Positions 36,690-49,242 of a DNA stretch of 64,000 nt are shown piece after piece (position 1 is the stretch's first letter; every line of letters begins with the position of its first letter). The stretch lies in assembly GCA_963693365.1 (NCBI GenBank), contig CAVNZM010000004.1, forward strand, positions 3,100,001 through 3,164,000, read 5' to 3'. Position numbers and translations under genes: made by a program. The notes under the pieces were generated by a model. It was not told the origin of the DNA and did no database searches. It saw only the letters and a list, made by a program, of their open reading frames with translations. The stretch comes from Amoebidium appalachense. Lineage: Eukaryota; Ichthyosporea.

Positions 36690-36881
36690 TCATCTGGGAA
36701 CAATCAGTCCACTCACCAATCAGTGACCACACATCACGTGCACAGCCACGTGATACACACGTCATCGTCATCTGGGAACAGTTGCAGCCAGTCCGTGCAC
36801 CAATCAGCAACCACACACATCACGTGATACACGACCACGTGTACGACCACGTGATTCAAAGGTCGTCGTCATCTGGGAACA
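36690..36881. repeat. tandem repeat spanning the 3' end of the T1-F-box gene
   Basis: TCATCTGGGAACA recurs ending at about 36702, 36780 and 36881. Each is followed by CAGTCC-type sequence, and the first two by CACCAATCAG and CACATCACGTG. On the minus strand the rightmost copy encodes the last residues of the gene (FPDDDDL, stop) and the other two are downstream, non-coding versions of it. The array holds at least five CACGTG palindromes and two CCAAT boxes. Confidence 0.7.
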
Positions 36882-38323
36882 AACAGTCCGTGCACGAGCC
36901 ACTATTGCTGATGACGGTAGCAGGCAGGGCCTTTTGCAGGCGGGCCTTAATAGCCTCCCTGCCACACAGCTGCAGGTCGCTACAGATGTGGTAGCCAGTT
37001 AGGTCAATCTGCTGGAGAAACGCAAGGGGGCTGAATACGGACAGGAGAACTGCACCGGTCACCTGCCCATAGAAATAGTCAGTGTGTGTGTGGCTGGAAA
37101 TGCATGGGCTCGTATCTGGTTTACAAGCATTTAATGAGAGGAAAGGGGGGCCGGTGGGGGCATCAAAGAAGAAACAAAAATGGTCAGGCAGCACCACAAA
37201 ACCATCTCTGCCGAACACAACCAGCAACCCCCCCCCCCCCCCCCAACACACACACCCCTCCCCACCAAAAAAAAAAAAAGCCGAAAATCTCACCTTACCC
37301 CATTACCCACACGTGCCGCTCCCACTTCCAACACCACCACCGCTGCCGCCGAAAAAAAAATCACCTTTCTCTTCCTCCACCCCCCAACCAACCAACCAAA
37401 ACACCACCCCACCCACCCCACCCCCACCACCACCACACACACACACACACACAGCCCACAATACCAGCCTGCATATACACAGCAACCTGCCCTCATGCAC
37501 ATTCAATTCACACTCTGCCTCCCCCCCCCCACAGAAAAAAAAAAAAAAAAAACACCTTGCTCGTCACCTCCATTCCTCCCCCCCTCCCCCCCCCCCCCCC
37601 CCCAAACCATCCCCCCCCCCCCCCCCCCCCCCTTCTCCACCCATAAAACACATTCCCAGACGTCTGACATGGGAACTAAACTTCAGAAAGAAAAAAAAAC
37701 AAAAAACAAATACTCGCACGTCACACGTACCTTCTGGGCCGAGTCCTCTACCAGGTGGCAGTCCTCCAGCACTATGCGCAGTGACTCCAGGCCTGGCAGG
37801 TGGCTGCTGATGCGCCCAACCAGCGCCACTAGCTCACTGCGCTCGGGCTGGTACAGGTACGTGGCCAGCACCTACCAGCAGTGTCAGCACGTGATGCATA
37901 GTGGGTATAGCACACACCAAGGGGATGCAAGGACACACAAGGCGTGTTCGTTAATGCATGCACACGGCTGCCTGAATAACGCCTACAAACAATGTCAGCA
38001 CACAGAGTATAATGGTAATAAGCGCTCACCAACGGGATGAAAGGACATGTTGTTGGCAAAACACACACTTAGGGAATGCAAGGATATACACTGGCTTGCA
38101 CACACAGCAACGGGAAAAAAGGGCACATACTCGGTAACACACACAGCAAAGGGATCAAAGGGAGGACGTCTGTGCCTGCACTGAAAACCGTAGCCCGACG
38201 CATTGAATGTTTCATGCATAAACCATCATCGTGTGTACCCACACACACGGTAAGCGCATTCATGTGCCGGTGATTGTCATGCCCTACTTCCCACTCTGCT
38301 CTTCTCTCCAAAAAAAAAAAAGT

Positions 38324-38369
<46 letters not shown>

Positions 38370-38513
38370 CTCGCCCGTGCATGAGCGCGAAGACCTTTGT
38401 GTGCGTGTGTGCATGTGTGTGGTGTGTGTATCGTGTGTGCATGTGGGCACTCACGTGTGTGCCTGTCTGTTGTGTGTGCGTGTGCATGCGTATGCATGTG
38501 TGTGTTGTGTGGG

Positions 38514-38561
<48 letters not shown>

Positions 38562-40367
38562 TGTGTGTGTGTGTGTGTGTGTCGTTGCCTGTGTATGTGT
38601 GAATGCCCATGTGTGTATACGTGCCCAAACCCACCTTCAGGTTCTGCAGGGGGGGGAACTTTGCCCAGAAGTGTTTTGTGACGTTGTGTGCGGTACCGAA
38701 CCTCTCCAGGTTTGTCAGCTGGGCCAGGGTGTCCAGCAACACCTCCTCGATGTCCGGGTCACGGTCACTGCACAGGGCAAACACCAATAATTACTAGGCA
38801 TGAAAGACGGAACAAAAAGTCTCCAAACACACGGCAACATGGGGTGAGGCCAACGTCTATACAATGAGGGGGCAATAGACAATGTTGATTGTACCATCGT
38901 GCACAATTATCCTTTTTCCACACATCACTCGGTTGCCCTCTTCCACAATGTTTCTCACTGACACCGTTGCCGTGGTGGTTGTTGATACATCTTACAAACA
39001 CCAAGAGTGAACCACAGTGTGTGGACGGACATGCACAACACAACATTTACCCCTGCCGTCTTCAAAGCCGACACACCTCTGTGGCTACCCTAACCAACGT
39101 TTATGTACATCGGCCAGGCGTGCCCCCCTTCCTCTCCCTGCTCCTTCTTCCCCACCAACCCAGCCTCCCCTGCCTACCTACATCACTCACTCATCCACCC
39201 ACACCACCTAGCTCCCCCCCTCCCCCCCGGTGCCCCAACCCCACGCACACATACGTCAAACCCCCCCCCACACACACACACACACTCCCCCTTCCCAAAA
39301 AAAAGCACACCCACACTACCCACCCACATCCCCAAAGAGCCTCCCCCCCCCCCCCCCCCATCCCCTCCTCCACACACCCCCACGCACCAAAAGAAATCAC
39401 ACTGCAGGCGTCTGAGCTGAGGCATATCCCTGACCGCAGCAAGGAACCCACGTCTCCCCCCCCGCGTCCCCCCCCCCCCCCCCCCTCCTCCCCCTCCTCC
39501 CCCCTCCCTTCCCTCAAAAAACAAAAAAACGAAAAAACGAAAAAAAAAAGGAAAAAAAAAAAAAAGAAAAGAAAAAAAAAAACGCACCAGAAGAAGTCAC
39601 ACTGCAGGCGTCTGAGCTGAGGCATATCCCTGACCACGGCCAGGAAGTCCAGTGCACTATCAAACTCCTCCGTGTCCAGCTCCAGGTCCTGCAGACTAGT
39701 CAGCCCCCTCAGCAGGCCCAGACTGTCATCATCACTGGCAAGGGACAGGTTGAGGTCAAGGTACAGGCGGCGCAGCTGGCCTAGTTGGCTGACCGCTGTA
39801 AGAAGGGGACGAACAACGGCTACATCCTGTGTGGGTGTGGGTGGGTGATTGGTGTTAGTTGCATGGGGGTTGAATGTATGTGCTGTGTGTTATGGCAGTA
39901 CATAAACATATGTTTTCGTGTGTAAAAATATATTCTTTGGGGGAGGGGGGGGGGGGGGGGGGGGGGGTTGAATGCGGAACACGGTACTAAGTACGCATAC
40001 ACGACGAGAAGCATGGTGCAGGACACATGCAAAGGCAAACATTCAAGTATGCAACATCAGCCATGCGCACAGTATGCGTCATAAGCAGAGCCCATCCTCA
40101 GGGAGGACCCAAGTCATCAATTGCGTCTGAGTTTCGACCCCTTAGCCCGCGTATATACGACGCTCCAACTCAGACAGCAGCATCAACTGAACTTGGGCGG
40201 ATCAACCCGTCTTGATCAAAGACGAGCAGGGTTGCTTATGCAAGCAAGGTGAGCAAAACGGTGAAGATGTGTGTGCAAACTAATGCAGTGCAGCGAAAAA
40301 TGTGCATGTGCTTACAGATGCACGACACAGAGTAACCATGCCCGGTTGCATGGAAGTAAAGTAAAGT

Positions 40368-40418
<51 letters not shown>

Positions 40419-40556
40419 GGGGGGTTCCACAAGCGTAGGGAGACACACACAGACAGAGGCACATAAGTCACCAGTGCTTCATCCACCCGATTCTAGTGGG
40501 CCACCCATACCCCGCCATGGCATGGCCACATACAATCAGCCATGACCACTGTAACG

Positions 40557-40599
<43 letters not shown>

Positions 40600-41691
40600 A
40601 AAAAAACCAAAAAAAAAACCAACCCCACCCTCACCACACAACACGCCCACACACCGGTGCTAAAGTGCACACCCATGCCATCTTCTACCGCTTTACCCGC
40701 TGTGCCGCTCTCCTTCCCTCAACAATACCTCAACATAGCAACACAAACATCGTACAAATCCCTCTCCCCCCTCCCCCCTCCCCCCTCCCCCCCCCCCCCC
40801 AAGCCCTCCCCCGCTCTCCCCCTCCCCCCCCCCCCCCCACCACACACACACACACACACACACACCGTCCCTCTTACAGAGTAAAAAAAAAATGCCCGTG
40901 TGCACACAGCTCACCTGCCTACTGTCTCTCCACAGGAACGTCTTCAGGCTTGTGGCCTGAGGCAGATACTCAAAGGTGGGCAGCACATCCTTGGACCCAG
41001 TCAGGTGGGGGCACCCCTCCAGGTCCAAACCATGCAGGTGGGGTAGGCGCTGCAGGCTGGCTAACAGCTGGGGGGTGGCCCCAGGGCAGTTTGCCAGCGC
41101 CAGAAACTGTAGGTGGCCCAGTCCGGCAAGGGGGGCAAAGTCGGTGCGGCTAAGATTGCTGTTGCGGATAGTGAGGCTGGTCACGTAGCGGAGAGGTGCC
41201 TGTGTGGGATTAGAGCGGTTAGCGTGTGTTGATTGGGCAGAAATGGAAATGTGCACTTGAGCATAGGCATGAGCGTGCTAGTGACCCAGCTTTGAATCAG
41301 AGATTTGCATATTTACTTGCCAATAAACCCCCCTCCCTCCTCCCTCCCCCCATGTCCCCCCCCCCCCCCCCCCCCCCCCCAGCGTAAGCACACACACACA
41401 CACAAAAGAAACGTACATGGACTCCCACAAAGGGCCCCCATCATCACTACACCCACATTCCCTTACCACCCCCTGCAGCAATTGAGCAACACCTGATACT
41501 AAACCCTCTTCCCGATTCCCTTTAAAACCATCTTCCAAGAAGTCCCCCCCCGTCTTTCCCCATACGGACACAACCCTTCAACCCGCACAAAAGGCTGCCT
41601 CACACTACAAACCTTCCTCCGGTCCTTCCTGCCAACCCCGGCAACACCAAGAGAGGGCCTCAATCTATGCCTCAATCGATCATCCCCAGCC

Positions 41692-41722
<31 letters not shown>

Positions 41723-42430
41723 AACCCCTCTCTCTCACCCCCTCCCCCTCCCCCCCCCCCCCCCAAAAAAACAAAAAAAAACAAAAAACAAAAAAACACC
41801 ACCACCCACCTTATTAGTGAGGTGCAGGACCAGGTTTCCTTGGCAGTGTGGGGCCTGCCTGTCCAGGTGGTTTGCAAGCATGCGGGCCAGCCTGGGGGCA
41901 CTGCAGAACAGGGGCAGCTGGCTGTCTGGGCCCTGCATGTCGACCTCAATGGCTACACGTCGGGCTACCGGCTGGGCTATCGTCAGCTCAAGTCCACTGC
42001 TGGGGTCTTCTGTCTCCTGAGGTTATTGTTTGGAGTTAATAGGGGGTGGGTGGGGAAAAGATGTGATGATGGGGTTGATAGGAGTATGAAAAGGACGGGG
42101 GAGGAGGGAGAGGCAGAGGATAAGGGAGGGAGGGAGGAAAGAGGAGGGAGAGGGGAGAGGGGGGAGGGGGGGCATCGAGCTAGAGAGAGAGAGCGAGAGA
42201 GAGGGAGGAGAGAGAGGAAGGAGAGATGGAGGGATGGAGGGCCAGAGAGGCAGAGAAGGGCGGTGGGGGGGAAGGAAGGGTTCGGAGAAGCAGCCGAGGC
42301 AGGACAAGACATAATGGACATAAGATGATTGATAACATGGAAAGGTCATGCATCCAGTCTCCTGAAAGCATGAGTTTGAGGGGGGGGGGAGGAGGAATCT
42401 TTGACAGGGCCTCCTTTTTTGTTTGTGCGT

Positions 42431-42489
<59 letters not shown>

Positions 42490-43415
42490 GGGGGGGGGGG
42501 GGAGGGGGGGGGGGGGGGGGGGGGGAGGGGGGGGGGGGGGGGGGGGAGATCAATAATGCCATACAATACTGATCTCAGACTGCCAAGGGGAAGGGCTAGA
42601 CGAGTATGGCCGTTGCATAGGTAGAGAGGAGGAAATGTAGTGGTGTGCTTGTGTGGTAGATGGTGTGTGTGTATGTGTGTGCGCGAGCACACGTGTGTGC
42701 GAGAACACTGGTGTATATGTGTGTGTGCAAGCATATGTGTATGTCAGTGTGACTGTGAATGTGAATGTGTGTGAGTGTGAGTGTGGGGGTGAGTGTGAGG
42801 TTGAGGGTGAATGCAAGTGTGAGCAGGTGAGCGTGAGTACGTGTGTGTGTGTGTATGTATGTGGGTGTGTGTGTGCATGTGCGTGTGCGCCTTCGCGGAT
42901 ACGATTGTGCATGTCTGTGTGTGCCTGCACTCGTATATGTGTAAGCAAAGTGTACATATGAGTGTGTGTGGTGTAAGTATTTCAGTGTGTGTGTTTGTGT
43001 GCGTCTGTGTGTGTGGTTGTGTGTGTGCAAATGCATGTACATATGCATGCTTGTGTGTGTGCGTGTGCGTCTGGATATACAGTGTGTGTGTGTGTGTGCT
43101 AATGATGCCATGTGCATTACCTCGTCCGTGCCGGGTGCACTCTCAGGCAGAATGCCCAATACCATGCACTTGACGTGCACGTCAGGTCTGTCCTGCATCA
43201 CTACCCGCCGCCACTGCCGGCACACCTGCGTGTGCACGTCTTAGTAAGTACTGCTAATCACTTGCTCCCTTCCCCCCCCCCCCCTTCCTCCCCCCCCCAA
43301 AAATGCCCCTCCTCCGGGGCCTCTATCTTCCCACTGTCCCACCAAAAGTGAACTTAACTGCTAAGCACAACACCCGTGCAAAACAAAGCACAACCAACCA
43401 ATTATGTGCCTCCTC

Positions 43416-43449
<34 letters not shown>

Positions 43450-45073
43450 TTCCCGCCGCCGCCGCCCCCCATTCCTCATTCCCGAGTCATAAGCAATAGA
43501 CATATGAGCTCCAAACAATCCGTCGCGCCAACAATAACCCAACAACAACAACGAAAAAGAGTAACATACCTGCGCCAGTACACGCACACGCAGTGCCAGG
43601 GGGAAGTACTTGAAGACCATCAGGAGGATGTGGTTGGGCAGGGTCTCACTGGCATAGCTGGTCAGCCCCCAGTGCGCCATCTCCTCCTGCACCCTGCTGT
43701 CGGCCATCTGGCCCCCGTACACCTACATACACACACACAGTCAGTGCAACACACTCGGGGGTGGGGGGAGGGGGGGGGGGGGGGGGGGGGGAGGGGAGGA
43801 GGGGGGAGGTACTTGTAGCATGCATATATTGCATATGCATTTGTATGCATGTGTATGGCATGTGTTTGTATGCACCTATCATGCATATATCTTTTGTACA
43901 TGTGAGGTTAATCCTAAACGGTTACAAATAAACAGGACAAAAAACAGCTGGATACCAATGCTCTGGACGTTGAACTATGGCTTTCCCGCTCCCCTACCTC
44001 TCCTTCTCCCCCTGTACGCGCACACACACCTGCCCACCAACGCTTTCAATCCAGGCTTCAGTACAGGAACAAAAAATCCGTTTTGCTTTGCAGCACCCGC
44101 ATATGACTTTACTTTCACTGCACAGACCCACAAAGGCACACACCACAGGCACACACAGGCACACATATGCACACACCACTGGCTCACACAGGCACACACA
44201 CATACACATACAAACCACATGCACATGCATGTATACACCACATGCACACACCATATGCACACACACCATATGCACACACACACACACACACACCATATGC
44301 ACACACACACACACACACAAACACACACACCTTTCCCGAGCGCAGGAAGTCCAGCACGACCTCAAAGGCCTTAGGGTTGCGGTCCAAAAATATCTCCCCA
44401 TGCGCTCCAGGCTGCAGTGCTACATATCAATGTTAGTGACCGCTAAAGGGGGGGGGGGGGTGCACTAAAAATAGCACCTTCCTAATATGGGAGTACCCAT
44501 TAGTTCCTAAGGAAAAATGAACCTTGTGTGTTGGCAAAAAGTGTATTTCGTATCCTCTTCTTACCGGGCAAGGTGGGGTGGGAGGTGTGGGTGTGTGCGT
44601 GTGCATGCTTGTGTGTGTAGCCGGAGACCGCGGTTGGGGATGCAGGATAGACGAGCGGAAGAAGGACCAGCAGCAGGGTTTGGGAAAAGTGGGGTAGATG
44701 ATGATGAGAAGCAATGGACGGTGAGACAAGTTGGGGGAGAATAGCATGTGGGTAGATGGTGACGGATACCAATTATTTCTGCCTGTGTGGGGATGCCCGC
44801 GATTTCTGCCTGTGCGAGTTTAGGGGAGAGAGGTAACAGGGGAAGGAGCGAGGTTTGTAAGGTGGAAAACGAGCAACAAGACCGGAGCAAGAAACAGCAA
44901 CAATTGTTAAGCTATTAACGGGGAAAGGGTGTGTATAGGGGAGAGGGGGGAGGACCGAGAGGGGGGGGAGGTGTGCGTGTGCGGGAACACCCCAGCAGGG
45001 GAGGAAGAGAAAAACAGAGAAGAAATGTGTGTATGTGTATGTGGTGTGTGTATGTTCGGGAGGGAGGGAGGGT

Positions 45074-45104
<31 letters not shown>

Positions 45105-45629
45105 GGGGATGGATCGGGGGGGAGGGGGGAGGGGGGACGGAAGGATAAGAGAAAGACCAGGCATTAAAGAGAGGGGAGAATGATGCAGGGAGGGAGGGGA
45201 CGGATGGGATGAAATGCGGGGGGGGGGGGGGGGGGGGGGTGCTCGGGTGTGTGTGTGTGTGTGGGACGGGGGGGGGGGGGGAGGGGGGTTGAATGCGTCA
45301 TGAAGTACGAAGTACACATATAATAATAAGCAGAGGGCAAGAGAGAGGGGGGGGGGGGGGGGGGGGGAGGGGGGGGGAGGGGGAGAGGGGAGAAGGGGTG
45401 GGTGGGGGAGGAACGGGGGAGGGGGGTAGGAGGCGAGGCCGGGTTGGGGGGGGGGGGGGGGGGGGGGGACAGAGAGACAGGCACACAGGCACACAGACAC
45501 AAACACACACAGAGAGAGAAGAGACACAGAGAGAGAGGGAGGGAGAGAGGGAGAGGGAGAGGGAGAGAGAGAGAGAGAGAAGAGAGAGGGGGGGGGGGGG
45601 GGGGGGGGGGGGGGGAGAAGAGAGAGCAC

Positions 45630-45722
<93 letters not shown>

Positions 45723-45736
45723 GTTAGAGAATGAGA

Positions 45737-45835
<99 letters not shown>

Positions 45836-46331
45836 GAAGGGGGGGAGACAGAGAGAATGAGAAAGAGAGAGAAAGATAGAGGAGAAATGGCGGTGGACGG
45901 GGGGTGGAGAGAGAGAGAAAAAGGAGAGAAAGAGAGAGTTAGAAAGCAAGAGGAAACATGTCAGAAACCTTTGGAGAAGTAAGATGGCCAGGCCCAGGAA
46001 CGAGGGAGCAGTGGGAATCAGGTGACAGGGAGGCAGAGCATGAGAGTAAGCCCGGTAGAAACATTAGCATATTGGCAAGAGTGGCCGAAGACTGAAAGGG
46101 GTTTGGGGGGGGGGGGGGGGGGGGGGGGTTGTTTAATTACTGCGTGCTCAAAAAGGATTATCACACCAATAGAAACTATAACTTACCAGCAAGAGGAGAG
46201 TTAGGGTAGCGCTGCAGGGTGTGGCAGAAGGTTTCGAAACGAGTTCCCCCTACGTTCAGCACCACTCTGGCCTCTAAATCACCGACGGGCCGCCTCTTGG
46301 CAGCCCGCCCCGTCACACCGTTGCTCGCCAT
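36856..46331 (-). CDS. T1/BTB (KCTD-like) + F-box + leucine-rich-repeat protein, 11 exons
   Basis: Exons: 46187-46331, about 44485-44513 (29 bases, tentative), 44331-44411, 43570-43722, 43121-43225, 41810-42016, 40915-41199, 39588-39826, 38635-38767, 37731-37871 and 36856-37062. All are GT-AG with matching phases; total 574 residues. Residues 22-45 (RVVLNVGGTRFETFCHTL) and 62-106 (HGEIFLDRNPKAFEVVLDFL, EEMAHWGL) form a potassium-channel T1-type BTB domain, as in KCTD proteins, which recruit CUL3. Residues about 113-150 form an F-box (LPNHILLMVFKYFPL, QVCRQWRRVV), which would bind SKP1. From about 172 to the end are leucine-rich repeats (GHLQFLALANC, LHGLDLEGCPHL, LRRLYLDLNL, LRRLQCDF). The C-terminus is acidic (FPDDDDL). 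It is probably a ubiquitin-ligase substrate receptor; which cullin it uses is unknown. Confidence 0.85.
39383..39446 (-). repeat. duplicated 3' end of an LRR exon inside the next intron
   Basis: This 64-base stretch repeats 39583-39647 (end of the exon 39588-39826 plus its donor) with about six differences, 200 bases further downstream on the sense strand. It encodes almost the same residues (FLAAVRDMPQLRRLQCDFF) and keeps the GTGCG donor. It may be a decoy exon or a recent tandem duplication; no acceptor is obvious in front of it. Confidence 0.75.
39967..40205 (+). repeat. dispersed repeat family, copy 3
   Basis: It begins GTTGAATGCGGAACACGGTA directly after a poly-G tract and contains the core ATAAGCAGAGCCCATCCTC and the motif GAGTTTCGACCCCTTAGCC. 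It lies in an intron of the T1-F-box-LRR gene. It is closest to copy 6 at 56783-57040, which shares GGTGCAGGAC and CAAGTATGCAA. Confidence 0.7.
42445..42546. repeat. poly-G tract, about 100 bases with few interruptions
   Basis: The longest G-rich run of the window, broken by a few A. On the coding (minus) strand of the T1-F-box-LRR gene it is a poly-C tract in an intron. Confidence 0.95.
45286..45335 (+). repeat. dispersed repeat family, copy 4 (partial)
   Basis: GTTGAATGCGTCATGAAGTA, then CGAAGTACACATATAATAAT and AAGCAGAG, preceded by a G tract. The middle part present in copy 1 is deleted. Confidence 0.6.
45737..45835. repeat. (GA)n microsatellite
   Basis: About 100 bases of GA repeat within the large GA/G-rich first-intron region (45340-45945) of the T1-F-box-LRR gene. 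Confidence 0.9.
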
Positions 46332-47805
46332 ATTACCGCACCATGCTTGGCCGTCTGCAAGTGTTTAGTTGAGTTATTGATCGAACGTTGCTGCCTGCCT
46401 GTTTAATTAAAGTGGATGAAATATGGAAGCAGGTAGCCCGCAGAAGTAAAACTATATCCTAAAGCATTCCTTCGCACATATTATCCAGATGTGAGCACAA
46501 GCGCGTGCTTGGACAAGCAGTCAGCTGAAGTAATCCAAAAATTATACCGTCGAAGTTGTTTCATGGAAAGCTCAAAGTGTGGTGGACAGGCATGAAGTGA
46601 AAACTGAACTATTTTTTTATTAACCTAGTGTTTAAGCTTCGAAACTGCCACTTACTTAGAAGGCAGAAGACCTGCGCGGAACCTCAGAATGCACCTAGAA
46701 CCAGCAAAAACTCGACATCCAAAAACACAGGTGGCTGGGGAGTTTGTTTTGTATGCTACCACACTACACTAAACTCTGTCTGTTTGAGCTACAAGAAGCT
46801 CTACGAAATTAGTTCAAGAGCCTGGAATATTCTCTTTCGAAAATACACGATTCAATGACGTATTCGTTGACTCTGGTGTTTAGTCTAGGCAATTACAAGC
46901 GAAATCAGGAGAGAAAAACTGAAGCCTGCCAGCCAGTATAGTGGTATAGTGCCCGACAATATATAAGTATACGTATTTGAGCCGCACCCGGGCCCTATAC
47001 TTCTTTGCAGCTGCTTCTTCATATAGTTTTCTTAGTACAATATACAAAAGAGCGAATTATTTGCCAAAAACTTTTTTATATAAGTAATAATTTCAAAACG
47101 GAACCCAATCCTTGCAGATGATACTTGCTGCACACATACTTCCTTCGAACAATACTTATTCCTGGTGTACTTATATACGGCAGGACACTGTATCAGGGCA
47201 CAGGCAGTTACATCAGCTTACATCATGTGCACCTTGATCAGCTACTTGTGCGTATTTCAACTTCCAAGGAAGTAGAAAAAAGTAAAAAATGTCTGTAAAA
47301 TTAGTTTTTGGTCTTTAGACAGGTCGTTTTGGACCTACATAGCGTACATAAGGGCAGGGGAACTGGGCCTCAGTGAGTCAGAGGCCAGCCCCTGAGATCT
47401 ATGGCCACGCACTGGTGTTGATTCGATTGGATCTTGCACAGATTCTCCAAGATTGACCAATTGCAATAAAGATGACCAAGATTTCATTGGACATATTGGC
47501 GTAACCAACCAGAAATCTCAAAAACCACTATTTCGCATACCATACGTCCTTTCCAAATTTCAAGCGGGCAGACTGGCTGATCAGAGCTGGCTTCAAGACT
47601 ACTGTTGTTGTGGTGGTCTAGGTAATACGAGGAAGCCTAGCCAAACTCTGGCCACTCATAACCCATATGTAGAGCTCTCTCCTAGCTCCGGCAGGCAGCC
47701 TTTGAAGGGCCACACACGCTTACAAGCACATGCAGCAGTCCGCACCAGCATAGTAGGAAATTGCAAGTTGGACTGTCGTGCGACTGAGGCTGTACAAAAG
47801 CCAGG
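46332..47805. promoter_or_regulatory. divergent intergenic region, T1-F-box gene and LHFPL-like gene
   Basis: This is 1.47 kb of unusually repeat-free sequence between two start codons on opposite strands. The lack of microsatellites contrasts with introns on both sides and suggests a functional promoter and 5' UTR region. I could not pin a TATA or CCAAT element close to either start. Confidence 0.45.
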
Positions 47806-48397
47806 ATGGGGCAGTGCACCATTTCTCGTTCTTTTGCGGCGCTCTTTACAGTTGTGGCGTTGGGGATGGCCCTGTACGCTGCCCTGACGCCGTTTTGGCT
47901 GACCAGCACAGGTAGGTACTGTGTGTTTCAGCGGTAACTTGGAACAGTAACCACATGTACGGATTGGCATATCTCTAGAGTAGGAGCAGCCTTGTCACTA
48001 CACTCTCCCCATGTATGTGGACATGTCTATGTATTATACCTGCTGCCAATGATGTAGCAAGCATAGTAAAGGCATGCAAGGACGCAGCCATACACGTACT
48101 ACTACTATTGGAATGCTCACTGCATTGCATTATTTTATCCTAGACCTGAACCAATTGTTGCTTTATGGCTCCCATAAATCCGTGGTTAATTGTTTCTTCA
48201 GTAGGTTTTTGAGTTATATGCATGCTGAGGTTGGATGCCGTGGCAGCCAGGTCCGTGATGACGTAGTATTACAAGTACTCTTGCATTTGTGGTGGTGGTG
48301 CAGTATCAATTCTATTCTTCTTTCTCCCCTTCTTTTTTTCTTTTTTCTTTCCTTCTCTCCTTCTTTCTTTCAATCATTCTTTCTTCCTTTCTCTCTC

Positions 48398-48433
<36 letters not shown>

Positions 48434-48461
48434 CTTTCTTTCTTTCTTTATTTCTTTTTTT

Positions 48462-48503
<42 letters not shown>

Positions 48504-49210
48504 CTATCAAATGGCTTATCTAGAATCTGTTGCGTCGAGCACCAAAAAAAAGTTTATGTTTATGTGCGGGAGTTTATATGGTTTCTGACTGGTTGCATGT
48601 TTGCAGAGGAGGGCAACAGCTCGTACTATGGGGTGACCGTTGCCTGCAGCCAGCCAGGGTACATCCGCTGGATGTTTAGAACTGATGTAAGTGCTGTGCC
48701 TGTATGCTAGTAGGGTGGGGTGTGGTGAGTGATTTCGTTCTATTTTATCTGAAATGTAGTGAATTGATCAGCTTTCCAGCTAACCTTCTACTCTAACGCT
48801 TTTCTTTGAGGTGTACATTTCATTCCGGCTGTGGGCACAATATCATTGAAATTTGTAAGTCGAGTAGTGGGCACTACATAAGCGAAGAGAAGCTCTAGCC
48901 GCCAGAACGGAGGTCGCGTACGCTAGCCTACAGACCGTGACTCACGCACACACACAGGATTATGAAACCCCACAGGGTCAGCATACACAAAGCCACATGC
49001 ACAAATGCACACCACACCCGCACACCCGCACCCAAACACACACACATACAGGCACACATTTATATGCATGCACGCGTGCACGGGTGCTGTGCGGGCGGGC
49101 GTGCACATACACATTCAGGCACAGACTCACGATGTACCGTTACGCACGCGCGCACGCACGCACGCACGCGCGCACGAACGCACGCACGCACGCACGCACG
49201 CACGCACACA

Positions 49211-49242
<32 letters not shown>

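Noticed and set aside
36325-36726. Plus-strand frame of 133 codons rich in Lys/Glu
   Set aside because: It runs through an A/G-rich patch and the tandem repeat at the end of the minus-strand gene; composition is that of low complexity.
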